NCBI RefSeq assembly: GCF_910579375.1
Contig: NZ_CAJTUJ010000030.1
Coordinates: 1-18,050, forward strand
Length of the DNA stretch: 18,050 nucleotides
Origin: an uncultured Rikenella sp.
Lineage (GTDB): Bacteria > Bacteroidota > Bacteroidia > Bacteroidales > Rikenellaceae
Direction: 5' to 3'
Under the pieces are notes generated by a model, which saw only the letters and a program-made list of their open reading frames with translations, did not search any database and had not been told where the DNA came from. The position numbers and the translations under genes are program-made. How positions within the stretch are numbered: the stretch's first letter is position 1; the number at the start of each line of letters is the position of its first letter. This document shows, piece after piece, positions 7,010 through 13,437 of this stretch.

Positions 7010-9085
7010 ATGCAACAAGGTAAAATCGGTGTGACGACCGAGAACATTTTTCCGATTATCAAAAAATTTCTCTATTCCGATCACGAGATCTTCCTGCGCG
7101 AGCTGATTTCCAATGCCGTCGACGCCACGACCAAACTCAAGGCGCTGAGCTCGATGGGCGAGTTCAACGGCGAGTTGGGCGACCTGACGATCCGTGTGGA
7201 GTTGGACGACAAGGGCAAAAAACTGACCGTCTCGGATCACGGGATCGGGATGACCGAAGAGGAGGTCGACAAATACATCAACCAGATCGCCTTCTCGGGG
7301 GCCGAGGAGTTCATGAAGAAGTACGAAAACCAGAGCGGGATTATCGGACATTTCGGTCTGGGGTTCTACTCCGCTTTTATGGTGGCGTCGAAGGTCGAGG
7401 TCATCACCAAATCGTACAAGGAGGGGGCACAGGCGGTGAAGTGGACGTGCGACGGCACGCCGAACTATACGCTCGAACCGGCCGAAAAGGCGGAGCGAGG
7501 GACAGAGATCGTACTCTACCTCTCCGACGACAGCAGCGAATTCGCCGAACGGGCCCGGATCGAAGCGTTGCTGAAGAAATATTGCTCGTTCCTGCCGGTG
7601 CCGATCGCTTTCGGCAAGGTGCAGGAGTGGAAGGATGGTAAACAGGTCGACACGGATCGGGACAACATCATCAACGACACCCATCCGCTGTGGATGCAGA
7701 AACCGACGGAGATTACGGCGGAGCAGTACGACGAGTTCTACCGCAAACTCTATCCGATGGCGGAAGACCCGCTGTTCCACATCCACCTGAATGTCGATTA
7801 TCCCTTCAACCTGACCGGGATTCTCTACTTCCCGAAGATCAAGAACAACTTCGAGGTGCAGAAGAACAAGATCCAGCTCTACTCGAACCAGGTCTATGTG
7901 ACCGACTCGGTAGAGGGGATCGTGCCGGACTTCCTCACCCTGCTGCACGGGGTGATCGACTCGCCGGACATTCCGCTCAACGTGTCGCGGAGCTACTTGC
8001 AGAGCGACAGCAACGTGAAGAAAATCTCGGGTTACATCACCAAAAAGGTAGCCGATCGGCTGGCCGACCTGTTCAAAAACGGGCGGCAGGACTATGAGGC
8101 AAAGTGGGACGACCTGAAGCTCTTCATCCAGTACGGGATCGTCAGCGAAGAGAAATTCGGCGAACGGGCCGGAGAGTTCACCCTGCTGAAGAATACGGAG
8201 GGGAAATATTTCACGCTCGACGAGTATGCCGAGGTCATCAAGGGCAGCCAGACGGACAAGAACGGCAAGATCGTCCACCTGTACAGCAACGATCCGGTGG
8301 CGCAGCACAGCTTTATCGAGGCAGCTCGGGGCAAGGGGTACGACGTGCTGGTGATGGACAGTCCGTTGGAGGCGCACTTCATCGGTTTCCTCGAAAACAA
8401 ACACAGCGACTGGCGATTTACGCGCGTCGATGCCGACACGGTCGAAAAACTGATCGAGAAGGAGGAGCAGTTGGCGATGGCGCTGACGACGGCTCAACAG
8501 CAGTTGCTGACGCCGGTCTTCGAATCGCAGCTGCCGACCGACGAAAAGAGCCACTTCAACGTTCAATTCGAGGCGATGGATCCGGCTGCCGCGCCGATCG
8601 TCATTACGCAGGGCGAATTCATGCGCCGGATGAAAGACATGTCGAAAATCGGCGGCGGTATGTACAGTTTCTACGGCGAGCTGCCGGACAGCTATAACGT
8701 CGTGGTGAACGGCAACCATCCGCTGGTGATCGAGGTGCTGGGCGAGACGCAGAATGCGACCGGCGAGGCTTTGGCCCCGCTGGACAAGGACCTCCAGGCG
8801 GCGGAGGAAGAAAAGACAGCTCTGAATGCACTGCTCAAAGACAAGAAAGAGGAGGAGATTTCGCAGGAGGAAAAAGACAAGCGGGCTTCGATCGAAACCA
8901 AAATCGGCGAGATCGAGGGACAACGCAAGGAGATTCTGCGGAATGCCGGTTCTCAGAATATGATCGTCGGGCAGCTGGTCGATCTGGCTCTGCTGGCCAA
9001 CGGGATGCTGAAGGGAGAGGCGCTGACGAAGTTTATCCGCCGGAGCGTGGAAGTGGTCGGCAAGGCCGGCCAACCGGTTGATTAG
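7010..9085 (+). CDS. htpG: Molecular chaperone HtpG (bacterial Hsp90)
   Basis: ATP-dependent cytosolic dimeric chaperone of 691 residues. The N-terminal GHKL ATPase shows EIFLRELISNAVDAT (catalytic Glu and Mg-binding Asn), DHGIGM and GHFGLGFYSAF (ATP lid and gamma-phosphate loop). The middle domain has NVSRSYLQSD with the ATP-contacting Arg. The start at 7010 is used because homologues begin just before GKIGVTTENIF; the frame is open upstream to 6911 but those residues are unrelated. It is about 65 residues longer than E. coli HtpG, mostly from a Lys/Glu-rich coiled-coil-like stretch at about 588-642 (from APLDKDLQ to GQRKEI). I recall similar inserts in other Bacteroidetes HtpG proteins. The final NMIVGQLVDLALLANGML is the dimerisation end. 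A sigma-54-like element precedes it and a strong palindrome follows. Confidence 0.96.
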   Translation: MQQGKIGVTTENIFPIIKKFLYSDHEIFLRELISNAVDATTKLKALSSMGEFNGELGDLTIRVELDDKGKKLTVSDHGIGMTEEEVDKYINQIAFSGAEEFMKKYENQSGIIGHFGLGFYSAFMVASKVEVITKSYKEGAQAVKWTCDGTPNYTLEPAEKAERGTEIVLYLSDDSSEFAERARIEALLKKYCSFLPVPIAFGKVQEWKDGKQVDTDRDNIINDTHPLWMQKPTEITAEQYDEFYRKLYPMAEDPLFHIHLNVDYPFNLTGILYFPKIKNNFEVQKNKIQLYSNQVYVTDSVEGIVPDFLTLLHGVIDSPDIPLNVSRSYLQSDSNVKKISGYITKKVADRLADLFKNGRQDYEAKWDDLKLFIQYGIVSEEKFGERAGEFTLLKNTEGKYFTLDEYAEVIKGSQTDKNGKIVHLYSNDPVAQHSFIEAARGKGYDVLVMDSPLEAHFIGFLENKHSDWRFTRVDADTVEKLIEKEEQLAMALTTAQQQLLTPVFESQLPTDEKSHFNVQFEAMDPAAAPIVITQGEFMRRMKDMSKIGGGMYSFYGELPDSYNVVVNGNHPLVIEVLGETQNATGEALAPLDKDLQAAEEEKTALNALLKDKKEEEISQEEKDKRASIETKIGEIEGQRKEILRNAGSQNMIVGQLVDLALLANGMLKGEALTKFIRRSVEVVGKAGQPVD

Positions 9086-9133
9086 AACAGTGCCTATTTG
9101 ACACCTTGGTACATCCAAGACATTGCGATACGG

Positions 9134-9163
9134 GAGGGGGCGTCCATCGATGGACGCCCCCTC
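9134..9163. terminator. 30-bp perfect palindrome, bidirectional terminator
   Basis: GAGGGGGCGTCCA (9134-9146) and its exact complement (9151-9163) form a 13-base-pair stem around TCGA. It lies between the end of htpG (9085) and the end of the minus-strand flavodoxin gene (9200), so it can stop transcription from both sides. The downstream T-run is weak (GTGTCTTT). Confidence 0.6.
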
Positions 9164-9199
9164 GTGTCTTTACCCGCCATTCGGACAGAGCGGAAGCGG

Positions 9200-9724
9200 T
9201 CAGCGATTCATCAGCCGTCCCGCCTGCCAATTCAAACCGGGATACCTCTTCCGCAACACCGAGACACTGTTGGCGATCCCGCTGCTCCCCGACGTGGCGA
9301 ACGGAATAATCGTTTTGCCGCTCAAATCGTGGCTCTCGATAAATGTCTCGACCACCCGCGGCGCCATATCCCACCAAATCGGATAACCGAGATAAATCAC
9401 CTCATACTCCGCCACGTCAGCCGCAGGGAGCGCGATAGCCGGTCTCGCCTTCGGATCGTTCATCTCCACCGAGCTGCGCGACCGCGCATTCCGCCAGTCC
9501 AGATCGGCCGACGTATAGGCCTTTGCAGGCCGAATCTCATACAGATCGGCATCCCTCTCCCGGGCGATCCGTTGTGCCGCGCGGGCCGTCGTGCCCGTAG
9601 CCGAGAAATAAACGACGAGCGTCTTTCCCGCCGCATTGTGTCCGACAACCGTCATAACAAAAAAGCTGATTAAAGTTAAAATAAATCGTTTCGTCCTATT
9701 ATTTCGTCCGTTCGATTCGATCAT
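9200..9724 (-). CDS. Exported flavodoxin-like protein
   Basis: This is a flavodoxin-fold FMN protein of about 174 residues. Numbered from the alternative start at 9733, the phosphate loop is SATGTTA (44-50), the aromatic loop flanking the isoalloxazine ring is YPIWWDMAP (117-125), and ATSGSSG (146-152) is the third cofactor loop. The layout resembles the flavodoxin_4 group. A basic segment then hydrophobic FILTLISFFVMTVV and a small-residue end (HNAAG) look like a signal peptide, so it probably works outside the cytoplasm, unlike classical flavodoxins. ATGs at 9733 and 9724 are both possible and both overlap the 3' end of the upstream CMD-cupin gene (stop at 9699), indicating translational coupling. 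A signal-less start at the internal Met (VMTVVG) is less likely because it would leave part of the hydrophobic segment. Electron partners are unknown. Confidence 0.8.
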   Translation of the reverse strand: MIESNGRNNRTKRFILTLISFFVMTVVGHNAAGKTLVVYFSATGTTARAAQRIARERDADLYEIRPAKAYTSADLDWRNARSRSSVEMNDPKARPAIALPAADVAEYEVIYLGYPIWWDMAPRVVETFIESHDLSGKTIIPFATSGSSGIANSVSVLRKRYPGLNWQAGRLMNR

Positions 9725-10529
9725 ACTCCGCATCGGTTACCGGTTCGAGCCACTCGTTGGAGAGATTCTCGCCGGGAATCTCGAAAGCCAGATGCGCGAA
9801 CCAACTGTCGGCCGCCGCTCCGTGCCAATGTTTCACACCTGCCGGAATGTGAACGACCGTGCCGGGAAGAATCTCTACGGCAGGTTTTCCCTCCTCCTGA
9901 TACCATCCCCGTCCGGCCACGCCAATGAGCATCTGCCCGCCGCCCTCGGAGGCGCGATGGATGTGCCAATTGTTGCGGCAACGCGGCTCGAAAGTCACAT
10001 TCGCAAACGGAATCCGGTCGGTTGAAATGCGGGCGAGGTAGCTATTACCCGTGAAATACTGCGCATAGGCCGTGTTCGGTTCGCCGATCGGAAAGATCAT
10101 TTCGCGTTGGAAGGCTGCCTTGGCATCTTCGTCGGCCGTTGCGTCGGCCCAGACCTCCTTAGCGAACCGGAACGCTCCCCAGGCGTTGGGCCATCCGGCA
10201 TAAAAAGCGATGTGTGTCAGCATCTCCGAGATTTCGGTACGCGTAACACCGTTCGCCTTAGCGAACCGCAGGTGATGCTCCAGCGACGAATCGATCACCC
10301 CTTTACCGACCAACACCGCCACCGTCGCCAGACTGCGGTCGTGCGGGCTGAGTCCCGGCCGATTCCATACTTCCCCGAAGAGAACATCGTCGTTGAGCTC
10401 CGCGAATTTGGGTGCGAACGCGCCCAATTGAGTATGTCCGGCAGTTTGCGTAATTTTTTTCTGTGCCATAACGATTGAACTGTTTGCGGCGCATACGATT
10501 ACCAGCGCCATGAAGATTCTCCTTTTCAT
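9699..10529 (-). CDS. Exported carboxymuconolactone decarboxylase-cupin fusion protein
   Basis: A two-domain protein of 276 residues from the ATG at 10529, chosen because MKRRIFMALVIVCAANSSIVMAQ is a signal peptide; an ATG at 10556 adds nine residues that would spoil it. Residues ~35-125 form a CMD/AhpD-like helical domain (GLSPHDRSLATVAVLVGKG, HHLRFAKANGVTRTEISEML). It lacks the CxxC of AhpD peroxidase, so it is not a thiol peroxidase. Residues ~160-265 form a cupin whose metal ligands WHIH (His189, His191), Gln199 and His236 (KHWH) are all present. This architecture is common in bacteria, usually beside AraC-family regulators and oxidoreductases. Likely it handles a reactive lactone, quinone or aldehyde, though no substrate can be assigned. 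It is first in a minus-strand operon with the flavodoxin-like gene and divergent from the AraC gene. Confidence 0.85.
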   Translation of the reverse strand: MKRRIFMALVIVCAANSSIVMAQKKITQTAGHTQLGAFAPKFAELNDDVLFGEVWNRPGLSPHDRSLATVAVLVGKGVIDSSLEHHLRFAKANGVTRTEISEMLTHIAFYAGWPNAWGAFRFAKEVWADATADEDAKAAFQREMIFPIGEPNTAYAQYFTGNSYLARISTDRIPFANVTFEPRCRNNWHIHRASEGGGQMLIGVAGRGWYQEEGKPAVEILPGTVVHIPAGVKHWHGAAADSWFAHLAFEIPGENLSNEWLEPVTDAEYDRIERTK

Positions 10530-10553
10530 TCCCTGCTGTGTTTTCACGACAGG

Positions 10554-10561
10554 CAAAATTA
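10554..10561 (-). promoter_or_regulatory. -7 element for the CMD-cupin/flavodoxin operon
   Basis: TAATTTTG read on the minus strand is an exact TAnnTTTG match, 25 bases before the chosen ATG at 10529. The place where TTTG should lie about 19 bases upstream reads AAAC, so the -33 is poor. This fits a promoter that needs an activator. Confidence 0.5.
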
Positions 10562-10593
10562 CCCACTTGTTTCCCCCGCGTTTTTATCCGAAA

Positions 10594-10621
10594 TCCGGTT
10601 CCTCTGACCCCGATTCCGGTT
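10594..10621. promoter_or_regulatory. Direct-repeat operator candidate for the AraC-family regulator
   Basis: TCCGGTT occurs at 10594-10600 and again at 10615-10621, exactly 21 bases (two helical turns) apart in the same orientation. This is the geometry expected for an AraC-family protein with two half-sites. It lies between the two divergent promoters, about 47-74 bases upstream of the inferred start of the CMD-cupin operon and just before the -33 zone of the regulator gene. The same bases also contain an imperfect inverted repeat (CGAAATCCGG and CCGGTTTCG). Confidence 0.45.
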
Positions 10622-10650
10622 TCGCACCACAGCATATCAGAAATTCGTAT

Positions 10651-10658
10651 TAATTTTG
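10651..10658 (+). promoter_or_regulatory. -7 element for the AraC-family regulator gene
   Basis: TAATTTTG is an exact TAnnTTTG match and ends 21 bases before the ATG at 10680. No convincing TTTG lies at the expected -33 distance, so basal activity may be low and influenced by the nearby TCCGGTT repeats. Confidence 0.5.
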
Positions 10659-10679
10659 AGGGAATCCATCCGGAACACC

Positions 10680-11576
10680 ATGAAAGAGACGACGAAAATC
10701 GACACGATAGAGGCCTACAACCAATGTTTCGGTCTGAAGACACGGCATCCGTTGGTGTCGGTGGTCGATCTCTCGCAAACCACGCAATGGCCCGATCCTC
10801 TCCGATTCAGCTACGGCATCTACGCCCTTTTCCTGAAACAGGTGAAGTGCGGAAACATCCAATACGGGCGACAAACCTATGATTATCAGGACGGCACGAT
10901 CATCTGCTTCGCGCCGGGACAGGTAGCCGAAGTGACCAGCATACCGGGAGCACGCCCCTCGGCTTACGGCTTGCTTTTCCACCCCGACCTGATTCACGGC
11001 ACCGCGCTCGGACAGGAGATCAAGCGGTACTCCTTCTTCTCGTACGCCGCCAACGAAGCCCTGCACCTCTCGGAAGAGGAGCGACAGACGATTCTCGACA
11101 CCATGCGGAAAATCGACCGCGAACTCGACCTCCCGTTCGACAAACACAGCCGGCGGCTTATCACAGCCCACATCGGCGTGCTGCTTGACTACTGCATGCG
11201 CTTCTACGACCGCCAGTTCGCGACACGCAGCGAGGTGAACAACGACGTAATCACCTGTTTCGAACAGCTGTTGGACGGATACTTCGACACCGATGCACCG
11301 CAACACGAAGGACTCCCTTCAGTCAGGTATTTTTCCGACAAAGTTTGTTTGTCCCCCAACTATTTCGGCGACCTGATCCGGAAGCTGACCGGCAAAACCG
11401 CGTCGGAACACATCCAGGATAGGTTGATCGATCGGGTGAAAGAGCTGCTGCTCTCGTCCGGCAAGACGATGAGCCAGATCGCCTACGAGCTCGGATTCCA
11501 GCATCCGCAACACCTGAGCCGGATGTTCAAACGGCTGACTGGCATGACACCCAATGAATACCGCTCGGTCGGTTGA
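10680..11576 (+). CDS. AraC/XylS-family transcriptional regulator
   Basis: A 298-residue regulator. The N-terminal ~180 residues form a cupin-like sensing domain (YGRQTYDYQDGTIICFAPGQ at about 62-81 is typical), followed by a linker helix. The C-terminal DNA-binding domain has two helix-turn-helix units at about 216-240 (LSPNYFGDLIRKLTG) and 262-286 (KTMSQIAYELGFQHPQHLSR), closing with the family signature RMFKRLTGMTPNEYR. The ATG at 10680 is preferred over an in-frame TTG at 10656, which overlaps the -7 element. It is divergent from the CMD-cupin/flavodoxin operon with a shared ~150-base control region, so it most likely controls that operon and itself. The ligand is unknown; neighbouring oxidoreductase-type functions suggest a reactive carbonyl or quinone signal. 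Confidence 0.92.
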   Translation: MKETTKIDTIEAYNQCFGLKTRHPLVSVVDLSQTTQWPDPLRFSYGIYALFLKQVKCGNIQYGRQTYDYQDGTIICFAPGQVAEVTSIPGARPSAYGLLFHPDLIHGTALGQEIKRYSFFSYAANEALHLSEEERQTILDTMRKIDRELDLPFDKHSRRLITAHIGVLLDYCMRFYDRQFATRSEVNNDVITCFEQLLDGYFDTDAPQHEGLPSVRYFSDKVCLSPNYFGDLIRKLTGKTASEHIQDRLIDRVKELLLSSGKTMSQIAYELGFQHPQHLSRMFKRLTGMTPNEYRSVG

Positions 11577-11670
11577 AAATCCATCCGACTCAATCGACCG
11601 ACAATCCGGGAAAAATACGCACTTTGGCCCGAAATTTGCTATGTATTTTAAAACCAACAAACATATCACC

Positions 11671-12114
11671 ATGAAGAAACGTATCGTAACCCTCTGTCTG
11701 CTACTGTTCGGCGCCTTGATCGGCCTTCAAAGCTGCGACGACGAAAAGAACATCACTTTCGACAAATTGCCGCAAACGGCCCGCCAATTCATCGGCAACT
11801 ACTTCCCGGATCAGACCGTCAACCGGACCCGGCAAGAGAAAGATAACGGCATCGTCTCCTACGAAGTACGTCTGACCGACGGTACGGAGATCGATTTCAA
11901 TGCCGCCGGCGAATGGCAACACATCGACCGCCCGTTCGGAATCATACCCGACGAGATCGTTCCGCAGGCGATTCTCAACGACCTGGCCGGACGCTATCCG
12001 GAGGCCCGCGTACATGAGATCGAGAAAGAGTTGGGCGGCTATGAAATCGGGATCGGCAACGGGCTGGAGCTGTATTACACCACCGAAGGAGTCTTTATCC
12101 GGGAAGAACGATAA
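11671..12114 (+). CDS. PepSY-like (putative beta-lactamase-inhibitor-like) lipoprotein
   Basis: A 147-residue lipoprotein with signal MKKRIVTLCLLLFGALIG and lipobox LQSC (Cys22), hence membrane-anchored outside the cytoplasm. Two similar repeats follow: one starting LPQTARQFIGNYFPDQ (about 33-85) and one starting IPDEIVPQAILNDLAGRYP (about 91-145). Each pairs a helix with a small sheet ending in an acidic G-x-E/L-x-x-F/Y edge. This is the layout of the BLIP-like PepSY family (PF11396), abundant in Bacteroidetes. The function is unknown, and the 'beta-lactamase inhibitor' name reflects only fold similarity. The start is the ATG beside the signal peptide; upstream in-frame codons are not protein-like. 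TTTG at 11623-11626 and TATTTTAA at 11644 are a weak promoter candidate. It stands alone, between the AraC gene and a convergent terminator. Confidence 0.85.
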   Translation: MKKRIVTLCLLLFGALIGLQSCDDEKNITFDKLPQTARQFIGNYFPDQTVNRTRQEKDNGIVSYEVRLTDGTEIDFNAAGEWQHIDRPFGIIPDEIVPQAILNDLAGRYPEARVHEIEKELGGYEIGIGNGLELYYTTEGVFIREER

Positions 12115-12135
12115 CCCCATCTTCTCATAAACGCA

Positions 12136-12175
12136 GCGCGGGCACCCTCTTCCGGAAGGTGCCCGCGCCGTTTTC
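12136..12175 (+). terminator. Rho-independent terminator after the PepSY-like gene
   Basis: GCGCGGGCACC (12136-12146) pairs perfectly with GGTGCCCGCGC (12158-12168), an 11-base-pair stem with an 11-base loop, followed by CGTTTTC. It begins 22 bases after the lipoprotein stop. The minus-strand DUF2264 gene ends at 12174, so the hairpin may also serve that operon. Confidence 0.72.
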
Positions 12176-13427
12176 AATCCCCGATGGAGTGATCCTGCGG
12201 GAACGGTTCGCCGCTCCAAGCCCGTCGCGACGTCCAAGGCTCGTCCGGCGCCGTCCAGAACGGATCGTCCTCCGGCAAACCTAAAGCCAGAAAACCGGTC
12301 AGACAGAGATAGAGACTCCCCGTACAGGTGTACGCCTCACCGATCTCCGACTGCGCGCCACAGAAACCGATCCGCAGCCAGCCGTTCGCGTCGAACGTCC
12401 CCGGCTGTTCGAAAAAGCGCCGGATGACGGCCGTCATCGCGCTCCGCACCTGCCCTTTCGAGAGGCTCTTCGGCAGACGATCCTGCAAGGCCATCTGAGA
12501 AAGTACCTGCAACGCCGCCGTCCGATACTGCAACGACCGTCCCAGCGGCGGAATCGTCCCCTCGGGCGAAATCATCCGCTCGGTGACCTCCGCATAACGC
12601 GCCGCCCGCTTCAGCACCCGTTCGCGCAACCCCGGAAATCCGTCGCCCATCACCCCCAACACGTCGATCAGCATCGGCTGGATGACGAAACTGTTGTAGT
12701 AGTCCCAGTGGAACGGTTCGCCGTCTCCGTAGACCCCGTCGCCCTTATACCAGGCGTTCATCTGCCGCACCGGATAGTCCACCCGCACCTGATCGTACTC
12801 CTCGCCCACCGAGCGTAGAAAAGCTTCGATCTGCGCCGTGAACATCAGCCAGTTACTCACATTCGGCCGCACCTTCCGCGTCTGTTTCATCTCGTAGACG
12901 ATCCGCTCCCGGGTCGCCTCGTCGAGACCGCCCCACAGGTTTTTCGGCACACGCATCAACCCCTGTGCCAAGTGCGCCGCATCCACCAGCGCCTGATACC
13001 CTACCGCAAAACTGATGTAGTCCGCCGACGTCGTATCCATCGCATTCCGCAATCCCCGGATAGAGAGGTCGAGGAGCTCCTTGCGCATCTTCCCGTCCCG
13101 GGTCGTGGTATCCACCGGCAGCTCCAGCCACGGAGCGATCCCGCAGATCGTCCGTCCCAAGGCCTCCAGATAGGCGTACTTCGTCCGGTCGCCATAGGCT
13201 CCGTACTCCGGATGCGACGGCCCGCGCTGTTCGATCGGCATATTCGCGTGCAGCGTCCCCGCCGCCAGATTCGACAACACCGGATAAGCGATTTTATAAG
13301 CCGTCTCGGCCCACACTTCGCGATCCGACTTCGGCAGTTCAGCCTGTTTTTTCCGGGCCGCCCAGCCGTCCGGCAGGATACATACCGCAGCCAGCGCGAC
13401 CGCCAATAAACGTTTCATCGATTTCAT
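12174..13427 (-). CDS. DUF2264-domain protein, secreted
   Basis: A 417-residue protein with a signal peptide (RLLAVALAAVCILPDGWA, cleavage near residue 23). The remainder is one DUF2264 domain (PF10022), predicted as an all-helical (alpha/alpha)-barrel like many uronate-acting enzymes. Characteristic stretches include VRPNVSNWLMFTAQIEAFLR, WYKGDGVYGDGEPFHWDYYN, RMISPEGTIPPLGRSLQYRT and TGSLYLCLTGFLALGLP. I recall that part of this family is now classed as GH154 exo-beta-glucuronidases; from sequence alone I cannot say whether this member is active. It begins 10 bases after the heparinase-like lyase and is third in the operon GH88-lyase-DUF2264, so it probably removes saturated uronic acids or trims lyase products. 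An internal ATG at codon 4 is an alternative start. Confidence 0.85.
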   Translation of the reverse strand: MKSMKRLLAVALAAVCILPDGWAARKKQAELPKSDREVWAETAYKIAYPVLSNLAAGTLHANMPIEQRGPSHPEYGAYGDRTKYAYLEALGRTICGIAPWLELPVDTTTRDGKMRKELLDLSIRGLRNAMDTTSADYISFAVGYQALVDAAHLAQGLMRVPKNLWGGLDEATRERIVYEMKQTRKVRPNVSNWLMFTAQIEAFLRSVGEEYDQVRVDYPVRQMNAWYKGDGVYGDGEPFHWDYYNSFVIQPMLIDVLGVMGDGFPGLRERVLKRAARYAEVTERMISPEGTIPPLGRSLQYRTAALQVLSQMALQDRLPKSLSKGQVRSAMTAVIRRFFEQPGTFDANGWLRIGFCGAQSEIGEAYTCTGSLYLCLTGFLALGLPEDDPFWTAPDEPWTSRRAWSGEPFPQDHSIGD

Positions 13428-13437
13428 GCTCTCACTA

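Noticed and set aside
6668..9118. An 816-codon open frame on the minus strand opposite htpG and the end of the PfkB gene
   Set aside because: It is the mirror of two well-conserved plus-strand genes in GC-rich DNA, has a repetitive Arg/Leu/His/Val composition and matches no family.
9103..9119. Small hairpin CTTGG-TACAT-CCAAG downstream of htpG
   Set aside because: A five-base-pair stem is too short to matter beside the 13-base-pair palindrome just downstream.
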